Source: Laetiporus sulphureus 93-53
Lineage: Eukaryota > Basidiomycota > Agaricomycetes > Polyporales > Laetiporaceae
Direction of reading: 5' to 3'
Length of the DNA: 50,699 nt
Assembly (NCBI RefSeq): GCF_001632365.1
Contig: NW_024468519.1
Coordinates: 82,662 to 133,360 of the forward strand
This document shows positions 1-10,527 of the stretch, one piece after another. Position numbers and translations under genes: made by a program. Numbering within the stretch: the stretch's first letter is position 1; each line of letters starts with the position of its first letter. The notes beneath the pieces were generated by a model. The model was given only the letters and a program-made list of their open reading frames with translations. It was not told where the DNA came from and did no database searches.

Positions 1-159
1 GTTCATTTCGAGGCTGAGAGCCTTGCTCTGGCGAGCAAGGGATACATTGATGCCTTCATGAAGCAGATGGCCTCTATAGAAAATTACCTGAGCTGTCCAG
101 TTCATCAGATAATTTTCTATAGAGGCCATCTGTCCAATTCATCAGGTATTTTTCTATAG
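1..159 (+). other. open frame running in from the left edge
   Basis: Frame 1 is open from base 1 to a TAG at 157-159, about 52 codons, including ...YIDAFMKQMASIENYL.... It could be the 3' end of a gene or mobile element that starts outside the window. I do not recognise a family. Its second half lies inside the inverted repeat, so the reading may be accidental. Confidence 0.2.
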
Positions 160-182
160 AGGCCATCTGCTTCATGAAGGCA
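51..182. repeat. imperfect palindrome with 41-nt arms and nested direct repeat
   Basis: The left arm at 51-91 (beginning TGCCTTCATGAAGCAG) is repeated in inverted orientation at 142-182 with a single mismatch. The spacer holds a further partial copy, so 95-131 and 132-168 form a head-to-tail direct repeat of 37 nt with three differences. In RNA or single-stranded DNA the region would fold into a long hairpin. It could be the end of a small foldback element or the scar of a template-switch event. No target-site duplication was identified. Confidence 0.85.
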
Positions 183-587
183 TTAAAAAACTAATGTATA
201 CAGAATTGTAAACATAAAAAGGGATGATGAGAGTGGGATTACCTCCTCCTTATACATAAAGAATGCAATGCTCCTTCCATATCTTTTGCATATGGAGATT
301 GCTGGGCCTTCATCACAGATTTGAAACCTTTAATCCACAAACCTCACTTTTAGTCATTTTGCCAAAAGGTCAGTAATACTAAGCCCATGCTTAGTGATGG
401 TTCCCACTATATATGCATGTCAATCTGTGACAGATCTGTTGCAGCTTCTTGCAGAATATACTGATAGACAGAATAATACAGAAGGTTGATAGCCCATAGA
501 AATGTAATCCTCATTAATTTATCTACAGAATTTGTGATCAGCAGCTTCCACATCCGAAAGATATGGTGGGAGAATTGCACTCTCTCC
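183..587. other. AT-rich intergenic stretch downstream of RAD5
   Basis: This stretch is visibly richer in A and T than the rest of the window. No convincing coding sequence or RNA gene was seen. It probably contains the RAD5 3' untranslated region and terminator, and perhaps a remnant of a mobile element next to the palindrome. Confidence 0.4.
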
Positions 588-3500
588 CTACTCGTCCCCG
601 AACATAATGCGGAGATTTTCTATGCTTTCTCGGTCATCCTGTCCCTTTCCGCGGAATGCTTCCTTGATGATAGCGGTTTTTCTCTTTTGAATCTGCAGGA
701 TGCGCCCTTCGATGGTATCAGAGATCTAGGAATGGTTTTCGTGATTCTGAGTGTGAGTTGCAACATGCATATACTTACGATGAATTGTTTCACGTATACC
801 GGTTTATCTTGGCCGATTCTGTGCACACGATCGATCGCTGCAGACAGTCATTAGTCAAAGCAGTGTTTCAGTGCAATTGCAGCCCAACATACCTTGGTTC
901 TCGGTTGCTGCATTCCACCAGCAATCCATCTATCCGGCGCGTTAACAGAGATCATAACACAACAAACACTGGAGTGCACATACCATGAAGACATGATTGG
1001 CGTTCGTTAGCTGAGCCAGAGGAGTTATAAGCACATTGGAAAGGCTAGCAATTTGGTCAGCATCACTCACGTTCAAGCCGACGCCGCCAGCTTTCAGGCT
1101 GACTATTAAAACCTGTGGTTGTCTCTTGGGGACCCTGAACCCAGTCACGGCCTCGTTTCGCTTCTTCACGTCCATCGACCCATCAAATCTAAACCATACC
1201 AATCGTTCCCGCTCCAGCATCGTCTGAATGAGGTCCAAGAAAGTGGTGAACTGAGAAAAGACAACGGCCCGAAAGCAGGGGTTTTGGTCTCTTAGACGTC
1301 CTACAAATGGACATTATTAATACAGATAGTGAATTGAGGAATACGACGTACTGAGGTTCTGCATTAGAGCGTCCAATTTAGTTGATGATCGGAAGTCATT
1401 CCGCCGCAGAGTTACTGCCGGGCGTTCGGGCTGTATGTCACTGCCCGAGGCGTCACCGTTTTGTTGCTTCACGCGGACGACTTCGATCAGGTCGCTCTCC
1501 TAAGAACGGAAATTTTGGGTGACTTTTTGAGCATCGGTACAGCCTGCACACCTTGACTGGATCTGAGCACGTGGGGCATCTCCCATCCTCGCCCTTCTGA
1601 CGACACGTCTCGATGAACGCAACAATGCAGTCTTTGCAACTGAAATTTTGAATAGTCAGCTCCATGACAGCACTTCATCTATTCAGGCGTACCACTGGTG
1701 CAGACAGCGAGGCAGAATCGTCGGTGTCTCCATCACATCGAAACATATCGGACACTCGCGCTCGTTGTCCTTGCCTAGATTGGCGAGCACGTCTTCCGCA
1801 AAGGCGTTAGCTCCCCTGTCGGCATCTCCCCCCTCCTCGAAGCGCTTGATGAGCGCATTGACGTCTATGCCGCTGTCACCATGCTCCGTCTTGAGGTCTT
1901 CCGGACCAGACAGCACCAGATTGGGGTGAAGCACCGCTCGACGCAATCTATCCTCAAGTTCAGCATATAATAAGTTAGTCTAAGTACGCTGACGCACCGC
2001 ATGAGCATGGCAAGAATATGCGTGTAGTTTCTGCTCACGAGACCCTTCTCGTTCAATCGGTCGAAATCCTTCTTTGCATTCACGTATAATGAGTCGTAAA
2101 TCTTCCGCTCCAGAGGCGAGAACTCCAGGCTTTCGATAGTAACCTTCCACATACTGGATGAAAAGGCGAGACTTAATCATAATCCTTGAAACATACTTCT
2201 TTCGGTGGTAGCTCTACAATTCTCCTGCCATCCGTGTCACGCATGTCCTTCTCGCGCCTCAAGAGCACACTTTCTAATATGATCTGCACGACTTCGACAG
2301 CCTTTGGATCCCGAGCGAGGAATGGCAGCGTGACGAATCTACGCGGACCTTTCATTAAAGATGTCAATGAGCTAGAATGTCTGAGACATACGATCGGAAG
2401 AATGTGTAGTTCGACCATGGTGTGAAGTTAAGGAATTTGCTGCAAACGTAGATCAGTCGGTCGTCACAAAATTGAGGATAATCGACCAACAGCAGCGAAT
2501 ATAGATCTTCCAGCCGATTGACAATTGGTGTCCCTGGATGTTAATGTATCAGTTAAGTTGTCTAGCAGCTTCTCAATTGCTCACCTGTGACGGCCCATTT
2601 CCTTCTTGCCCGTAAGGTATATACAGCTTTCGCGGTCTTGCTTTGTCGAGACTTGCAGTGGTGGGCTTCATCAAGTACAACACCTGGAATGATATCAGAA
2701 AGAGGGATTCGTACGTGAAGAAAAGGTTAACTTACGCAACCATTCAACTACCATTAGGCGTGCGTCAAGGTCAGACAAATGATCCAGTGAAATGGACCCC
2801 CACGCACTTTCGAAGACCGGAGACATCGCACCACCGCTAAACCTTTCAGATTTGGAGTGCTCCGAAACCAGCGTCCCATAAGACGTAATGACCACATCAA
2901 CGGCATCATCTCCATCCAGAGCGGCCTCAAGATCTCCTCGATTTTGGCTATGCCAAACGAGCACCTTGAGCGCGCCCGGCTTGCTCGATCGTTGGAGCTC
3001 TTCCGCCCATTGAGAGAGGAGAGACGTTGGAGCTACGATTAAAGTCGCCGACGGGCCCTTCGATTGTCGAACTTCCTGCGTCGCGAGAGAGCGGAAAGCA
3101 CTGTTGAGTTTCAGCTGACGCTTCTTATTCATGTTGCTGAATTGCGCCTCGGTATTGAGTTCTTCTGGTCCACGCGCAGTTTGTATCAGAGCTGACAACA
3201 TGATTGTTTTCCCCATGCCCACTGAAATCGCACGGCTTCAGCGGCAATTACGCTAAGTCGGACTAGGCACATACTCTCTGCGGTGCACGAGCAGATATGG
3301 GTGGAGGGAATCATGATCAGCGTTCATTTTATGCGTTATTTTGAAAATTTATTACCATCGCTGACGGGATGTTAGCTCTGTGACCTCTAAGATGCATTGC
3401 AGTAGACGTACGCAAGGATACCACCTCGACACTTGCGTTCTGCCTTCGGAAACTGCAGGCTGAGTTCTCCGGAATACTCGTTGAAGTAAAATGCCCTCTC

Positions 3501-5141
3501 ATCGGTAAGGTCGATAATATCTTGGGCGGGGTCAGGCGGAAAGATATACCTACAGCTGTGATCAGTAGTCGTGTTGCATTAATATCGGCGAGTTGTTTCT
3601 CACTCTTTCCACAGAGGATGCATGGAACGTTCTTCACGAGCAGATGTAGCCCCAGTCTCGATCGAGTGCATCCAACTGCAGTGCGAGTCAAATCGCATAT
3701 CAGCACGAATCTAGAGGAATCACGGACCATAGAGCTTGTTTCTGGTATCGACGAAGTGTTAGCGTGAAGGAGTCAGCGGGGTCCATCTCGTCCAGTTGAT
3801 GATCATTTTCTTGCGCTCTACGGAGTCATTCAACACCTCTCTCACACTGCCTGACGCTTGTAGACAAACCTCTTGTAAATGAGATCCAGTTCGTTGTCAG
3901 ATAAATCGTCGCCTTCACCCTCCACTTCGATCTCTTCGCCATCACCGACGATCTCCGTTCTTACAGATTTCTTTCCTTTCTTCACATCCGGTTGTTGAAT
4001 GAGGGCTTCCAGGTCCTGTTTAACCAATTGGCTGTTTGCCTTCCGATTGAAACTGCTCCCTCGATGCGGTTTCAGGTCGAGGACGTCGAACATGCTCAGC
4101 AATGCCTGCTTGCGTTCCCGCAGCATTTGCTCATCCGCGGTTTCTTGCCCTTCGTTGAACATCGTAGGGGCTTTCTCTTTTGAGCAGGTGCTCGGAGGTC
4201 TGAATGCTGACGCTTTGATATATACTGACAGCGACACGATTAGATCTGCCCCAGAGTAAAGTGTTGCAGGACATTCTATCATGCTTCCTTTGATATCGAC
4301 GATCCCTAATTTGTCTGTGAGGAATCAATGAACCTGATTTAGCGAGTTCGACTCACCGAGGTCAAGCAATTTAGCAACCCAAGATGCTACGTCCTGCGGT
4401 AAGCGGCCAAACTCTGCACTGTATCAGTCCTTTGCGCGTAAGATACTCTAATGCATTGCAATACGAACCAAAGCCTCTTTGATTCGTCAAACGGACGACG
4501 CAGTCCTGTTTCTTCTTAGCGGGTTTCGCGGACTGCGGTTTCAGCATGGTCGCTATGGACAGCTGCTTCTTCCCTCCGTTTCCCTTAACATTGTTCATCT
4601 TTGCCCTTTTCGCACTTGAAGAGCTCATGGTTTCTGGAGCATCCCTCTCTACGGACATCTCATCTCCTGGTATCATGTAGCCATTGCCCCGAACGGTGCT
4701 CCAGGCATTCTCCACTATGAAGGATCCCAAATATGCAGAGGTGAGGTTCGAAGGAGGGATGTCATCTTCCGAGAAGGATAGCTTGCGTTTTCTCGCTGGA
4801 GATCCTTTAGACTCCACAAAGGGGATAGGCGAAGAAGCCCGAGAAGCACAAGCAGAAGATACACTGGATACACTAGAGGCTCTAGGAGACTGAACGAGTT
4901 GCGGTAGCTCCAGACCATCAGAGATATAGCCCTCATCCAACATGTCGCTGTCCAGGAGAGGAACAGGAGCAGGTACAGCGCCATCTATCCGATCCTCGTC
5001 TTCACTATCAGCAAAGAACAGTGCTTGCTCACTGCGTGCACCTCGAAGTTGCGACAGCGGTGACTCGTTCATGGGCGCATCGTCTTCTTCATCAGAGCTC
5101 CCAAAGAACATGGGAGGTGCACCGATGGGAAGTGCAGACAT
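588..5141 (-). CDS. RAD5: DNA repair helicase/ubiquitin ligase RAD5 (HLTF family)
   Basis: SNF2-family ATPase and RING E3 ligase. In yeast and human the family polyubiquitinates PCNA and remodels stalled forks in error-free damage tolerance. The spliced reading shows, in order: an acidic Ser-rich N-terminus; a HIRAN domain (VRLTNQRGF, then [11 protein letters not shown], 4.3-4.5 kb); Walker A MGMGKT near 3.2 kb; a DEAH motif II near 2.7 kb; a C3HC4 RING (CPIC near 1.73 kb, CPTC near 1.57 kb) inserted between the two helicase lobes; and the C-terminal helicase motifs LKAGGVGLN and HRIGQ. That order is diagnostic for RAD5. Many short introns interrupt it, and the junctions I checked restore frame. 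The start is the ATG of MSALPIG at 5141; an upstream in-frame extension has no family support. The last exon ends at a TAG at 588-590. Confidence 0.93.
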
Positions 5142-5314
5142 GGTAACGAGAGACAGGAAGGCCCGACTCGCAAGACGCGTCCTCAATCTGCAGCCACCGG
5201 CGCGTTGGCCCAAATAAACATCAATACAGCCAGACCAGAGCGAAGCGCTAATAATACGTACGTACACGACTTCAACTGCATAAGTCTGTCTCAACCTCGT
5301 CGTTGGCCCACAAA
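5142..5314. promoter_or_regulatory. shared divergent promoter RAD5/CCT7 with an MCB-like site
   Basis: Only 173 bp separate the two start codons, so both core promoters and 5' leaders must lie here. An ACGCGT hexamer (MluI cell-cycle box core) is at 5175-5180, 34 nt upstream of the RAD5 ATG. No clear TATA box was seen. A single hexamer is weak evidence, because a handful occur by chance in a window of this size. Confidence 0.5.
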
Positions 5315-7267
5315 ATGCAGCGAGGTCTTCCAATGGTGAGTGGTCTGTAACAAAGCATGCACCAAGGGCTCATTTCCGCAGCAACCGACCGTAGTCCTCC
5401 TCAAGGAGGGGACGGACACATCACAAGGCAAAGCTCAGCTACTATCCAACATCTCGGCATGTCTGGCCGTCTCGGAAACACTTTCGAGTACTCTTGGACC
5501 AAGGGGAATGGACAAATTAATCGTCTCGGAACGCGGGGAGGCTCAAATTACAAATGATGGTGCGACAATTCTGAAGCTTCTGGACATTGTGCATCCAGCG
5601 GCGCGGACGCTGGTGGATATCGCTCGCGCTCAAGATGCAGAGGTCGGAGATGGTACCACAAGTGTGGTCTTATTAGCCGCGCAGTTCCTGAAGGAGGTTC
5701 GAGGGTACATTGAGGAAGGCGTTAGCCCTCAAATCATCATGAAGGGTTTCCGTCAGGCAGCTCAGCTGGTGAGTCGCGAAAACGAAGCGGATTTAGTTCA
5801 ACTGATGACGAGTATTCAGGCAGTGGATCGCATCAAAGAGATCCAAGTCACTGTTGACAAATCGAACCCCGAGTGCGTATATTCTGATAATGTCTATCAT
5901 TCGGGCGCGACAGTTGACATGTTGTAGATTCTTCCGCGATCTCCTGCTCAAATGCGCAGCAACTTCCATGTCCTCAAAACTCATCCATTCAGAGAAGCCA
6001 TTCTTCTCGAATATGGTCGTGGATGCCGTGCAGTGCCTGGACCAAGAAGATCTCGACGAATCACTCATTGGCGTCAAGAAAGTTCCTGGAGGAGGCATGC
6101 AGGATTCACTGCTGATCAGTGGAGTTGCGTTCAAAAAGACGTTCACATACGCTGGCGCCGAACAGCAACCGAAGTCCTTCCATGACCCATTAATTCTCAG
6201 CCTGAACGTTGAGCTTGAACTGAAGGCTGAGAAAGACAATGCTGAGGTCCGTGTAGAGGCGGTATCGGACTATCAGGCGATTGTGGACGCGGAGTGGGAG
6301 ATCATTTATCGAAAATTAGATGCTATCGAGAAGACAGGCGCAAAAATAGTCCTCAGCAAGCTCCCGATTGGTGACCTTGCCACTCAGTGGTTTGCAGACC
6401 GGGATATCTTCTGCGCCGGTCGAGTGCCAGCAGCTGATCTGCAGAGAGTTGTACAAGCCGTCGGTGGTTCCATTCAATCTACATGTTCGGACATCAGGCG
6501 CGAACATCTGGGCACCTGTGGACGATTCGACGAGCGACAAATTGGTGGAGAGAGGTACAACGTCTTTGAAGAGTGCCCGAAGGCGAAAACGTGTACTTTG
6601 ATTCTGCGCGGCGGCGCGGAACAGTTCATCGAGGAAGTCGAGCGCAGTTTGCACGATGCCATCATGGTCGTCAAGCGAGCGGTTAAAAATGGCGAAGTCG
6701 TCGCTGGTGGAGGCGCTATCGAGGTCAGTACCGACGTTTTCAAATTATGAGACGCCTTCCAGACTCAGCATCACGTTAGATGGACCTGTCGGCGCACATT
6801 CGCAAGCACGCTCTGTCAATTCCTGGCAAAGTGCAGCTCATTATGATAGCATTTGCCAAGGCTCTTGAGATCATTCCTCGTCAAATCTGCGACAACGCTG
6901 GTCTTGACTCGACGGACGTCCTCAACAAACTGCGCATGAAACACGCAAGCGGCGAGAAGTGGTATGGAGTGGACGTGGATGGCCCTGAGGGTGTCCGGGA
7001 CAACATGGAGGCATTCGTTTGGGAGCCCAGTTTGGTCAAGGTCAACGCGATCAACAGCGCGACGGAGGCGGCTTGCTTGATTCTCAGTGTTGATGAGACC
7101 GTTCGGGGACCGCAGAGCGAAGCGGTGCGTTCCGGTCTACACTGACCATATCCGTGTCACGCTCACTGACGTGCTCCGGTTTTCAGCCGAATCCGGGACC
7201 GAGAGCACCTCCAGGCACGGCACAGCGCGCTCTGGGGGCGAGGGGAAGAGGAATGCCGAGGCGGTGA
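5315..7267 (+). CDS. CCT7: T-complex protein 1 subunit eta (chaperonin CCT7)
   Basis: Subunit of the cytosolic TRiC/CCT chaperonin that folds actin, tubulin and WD-repeat proteins. Exons: 5315-5335, 5382-5768, 5820-5872, 5928-6723, 6780-7124 and 7187-7267, giving 560 residues with frame closed throughout. Group II chaperonin signatures are present: [11 protein letters not shown], the nucleotide loop [15 protein letters not shown], and the catalytic-region sequence VVAGGGAIE. Eta-type features include LKEGTD near the N-terminus and QIGGERYN in the apical/intermediate region. The first exon codes only seven residues (MQRGLPM) before a 46-nt intron. The tail [10 protein letters not shown] is a Gly/Arg-rich end typical of CCT7. 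It is divergent from RAD5. Confidence 0.96.
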
Positions 7268-7585
7268 CCGATTTCGCGTATCGTGAAGCGTAGTGTACCT
7301 TATCGTCAATGATTGGGCAGTCGAGAGCTAACAGAGATTACAATCAAGCTTACACAGTCGATCGATCATGTGTTTGATCTTGAACCTGAGCCCGCATAAT
7401 AACGCAATTGGGAGCTTGATTTCGCAAATCACGCAATAAGTCACGACTCAAAGGTTTGTCGCCTTTCTCTGCACGCATTTGCTTTTCGCCTCTCCGCTCT
7501 CGTATTATCTCTGGTGTGTCCGCTTGGTATAAGATGGGTCCGGGATGCATCGTCCGGCGACCGTCCTGCTCCCAGTTCAGCCACC
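7268..7585. other. intergenic: CCT7 3' region and permease promoter
   Basis: 318 bp between the CCT7 stop and the permease ATG. No gene or clear regulatory motif was recognised. The sequence just before 7586 (GCCACCATGAC) is a good initiation context. Confidence 0.4.
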
Positions 7586-9936
7586 ATGACCACTGTTCGG
7601 TCGACCGCCGCGCTCAAGGACAAGTCTGAGCTGGATTCCAAGGATGGAAGTCCCTCGGTCAGCTCGGTTCAGCTGCCTGTTCTTGACGACCAGTTAGACG
7701 ATAAGCCTCGGAGATTCCGCTGGCGGCGGCGGCGGGAAGACTTGGACAGTGTCGCGACGCAGCCATCTGTCTTCGATGATCCAAAAACTCTGGAAGTATA
7801 TCGCCCACCGCCTGTATATGAAGGTTTTCATCGTTTCGACCCTGACGCGCGATGGACATGGCGAGAAGAACGTGTGAGTCAAATTTCTTACCGTTAACCT
7901 GACGCGAGCTAATTCGTCTGTGGTTCAGCGTCTGATCCGCAAGATCGACGTGCTCATCATGATTTGGGCTTGGGTCATGTTCTTCGCCCTGGATCTCGAT
8001 CGAATTAATATCACGCAGGCGAACACGGACAACTTCCTGCCGGATCTGGGCATGACGACGAATGACTATAATATCGGGAATTCTTTGTTCAAGGTACTGT
8101 TGAAAACGTACTTCTACTGTGCGTCTTTGGCATTGATGTCAACAACTGTAGATCTGCTTCTTAGCGGCCGAGCTTCCTTCGCAGCTTGTTTCTAAAAGAG
8201 TTGGCCCAGATGTCTGGATTCCGACACAGGTATGGCGGACATTGTGTGATCCTCATGCAGTGCTCACTCGTTTGCAGATGGTTCTATGGTCCATTGCCGC
8301 TCTCTGTCAATTTTGGCTCTCGGGACGCGGATCATTCCTAGCCTTGAGGTATAGTGATCTGCTTTGCGAAATCATCTCTTGCTAAATATGAGCTGTCAGG
8401 TGTCTGCTCGGGTTCTTGCAGGGTGGCTTCATACCTGATGTAATTCTCTACTTGTCCTATTTTTACACCACCAGCGAACGTGCGTGTTCCTTGCCTGTGC
8501 GATATGATATGTGACTTACCGGCCAACAGTGGCGATACGACTCGCGTGGTTCTGGGTGTCGAACTACGCTGCGTCGATTGTAGGCGCCTTCCTTGCGACG
8601 GGAATTCTCCGCCTAGGTGGCGTCCATGGCAGGGCAGGATGGAGATATCTGTTCCTGATCGAAGGTGGATTCACGTTGTTAGTCGGCCTCGGCTCATATT
8701 ACATGATGCCTCCGAGCCCGACGCAGACGAAAGCCTGGTATCGACCGAAAGGGTGGTTTACCGAACGGTAAAGCGTTTCTCTCTATCTGAGCGTCCTTGC
8801 TAATGCGCACTATGACAGTGAGGAAATTATCATGGTCAACCGCGTTCTGCGCGATGATCCTTCGAAGTCCGACATGCATAACCGAGAAGGCCTCACGCCT
8901 GCGAAGATATGGAAGGTGTTGAAGGACTGGAGAATGTGGCCCATCTACATTCTGGGCTTGCTCCACATGAGTACGTTTATGTCATGTCTGAACCTGAACC
9001 AAGTGTTCATGAAGTAATGGCAGTTCCCGTGACTCCTCCGCAAACATATCTTACGCTGTCGCTGCGGCACCTCGGATTCACTACCACTCAGTCCAATCTT
9101 CTCAGCATTCCGTCGACGGTCCTCGGGATGATTACTCTGCTGATATCATGCTATCTGAGCGAGATGATCAGCAGTCGGACAATAGCGGCGGTGATCCTCC
9201 AGTTCTGGGCTCTCCCGCTGCTAGTCGCGTTATACACGTTCACCGAGCAGACATCCCAATGGGTCTATTATGCAGTCGTCACGTTGATTGTGGGCTATCC
9301 ATATGTTCATCCGATACAAGTTGCATGGACGTCCGCGAATTCGGGTGGTGTTGGAACACGGACGGTGTCCGCGTCAGTGTATAATATGTTTGTCCAAGCA
9401 GGCGGTATCGTCTCGGTAAGTATTCTCGTCGTGGTCACGTTGTATGTTTTGACGGCGATGACTGACTCCGCACATTTAAGGCGTACATATACCGATCATA
9501 TGACGCGGCATGTCTCTTTATCTGCTGCAGCCTCGAGCATCAGCTGACTCGTCGTTTTTTCTAGCCATTGTGTACGTGCGACTAGAAGTGCATTCGTACC
9601 CTTACTAACAAAGTCGACATCAACAGACCGACATGGCAACCGTGACCTCATCGGAATCACCGTGATGAACATATTCGTTTACTTATTCACCTTCATATTC
9701 TACCGCACGATCAACAAGCGGAGGGAAAGGAAATGGGACTCCTTGACACCAGATGTGAGTACGCCTTATGGTAAGAAGATCCCAGCTCACCATTCTATCC
9801 GCCTCAGGAACAGCAAAAGTACCTGGATACCACGCAGGATCAGGTACACATCGCTCGTGCTATGGTCCGCTGATGCATCATCATCTCATCTTTTCTGTAG
9901 GGCAACGCAAGGCTAAATTTCCGCTTCGTGTATTGA
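7586..9936 (+). CDS. MFS permease, DAL5-like anion:cation symporter family (copy 1)
   Basis: Predicted plasma-membrane transporter of the DAL5/allantoate permease type of the major facilitator superfamily. The substrate cannot be read from sequence; known relatives carry allantoate, vitamins or nicotinate. Thirteen exons: 7586-7873, 7929-8093, 8152-8229, 8278-8348, 8400-8479, 8530-8767, 8819-8970, 9024-9415, 9481-9507, 9565-9571, 9627-9754, 9808-9843 and 9901-9936; 565 residues. A hydrophilic N-terminus of about 110 residues precedes TM1 (IMIWAWVMFFALDLDR). Family motifs are ANTDNFLPDLGMTTNDYN, GRAGWRYLFLIEG and the cytosolic loop with NRVLRDDPSKSDMHNREGL. Exon 9 ends in a GC donor and exon 10 is 7 nt long; both are supported by copy 2. 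The C-terminus ends in GNARLNFRFVY. Confidence 0.92.
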
Positions 9937-10527
9937 TGAAAATTGTCAACATGAGACGCACTCGGTTGCAACCGCCCTTGCTGTCGTCTACGATGTTTCC
10001 TGAATGGAGATGCCCTGGTGGATAGGTCGGCAGTCGGTGCGTTGGACACGACTTGCCAGCTCGGCGAGAGATGTCGTGCCTGCCGCGTGATACGTGCGAC
10101 ATCCTGTTCTCCATTCGAGCATTCCACCCTAGAACATCACCTAGTGATATGTAGAGAAGTACCTACCCTCACGTTCTATGTAGAAATTTATCTTACACTC
10201 TCCGCATGTGATCATCAGTCTCCAATCGGAGTGCGTACTTCCAGCGCTTCAGTCTGCTGCCTATACATAACGCGATTCACCGGCAATACGCACGCGATCC
10301 CGCCAACCCATACAAACGAAAGTCTTAGCATCAAAAAGCTGAACACCTGTCTTCATGTTGACGGTGTCGAGGTCGCGCTAGAAGCAAGGCAGGTTGCCAG
10401 GTGTACGTAACCCGCGTTCCGATCCGCCGCGCTACTCATGACAGACATGACCCCGTCAACATATAAGAATCAAAGATAACGACAAGGAGTAGTGTCCCGG
10501 GTGCTCCGCTTTCCTTCAATCTAGGCC
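9937..10527. other. spacer between the tandem permease genes
   Basis: 591 bp with no gene recognised. It must hold the 3' end of copy 1 and the promoter of copy 2. Confidence 0.35.
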
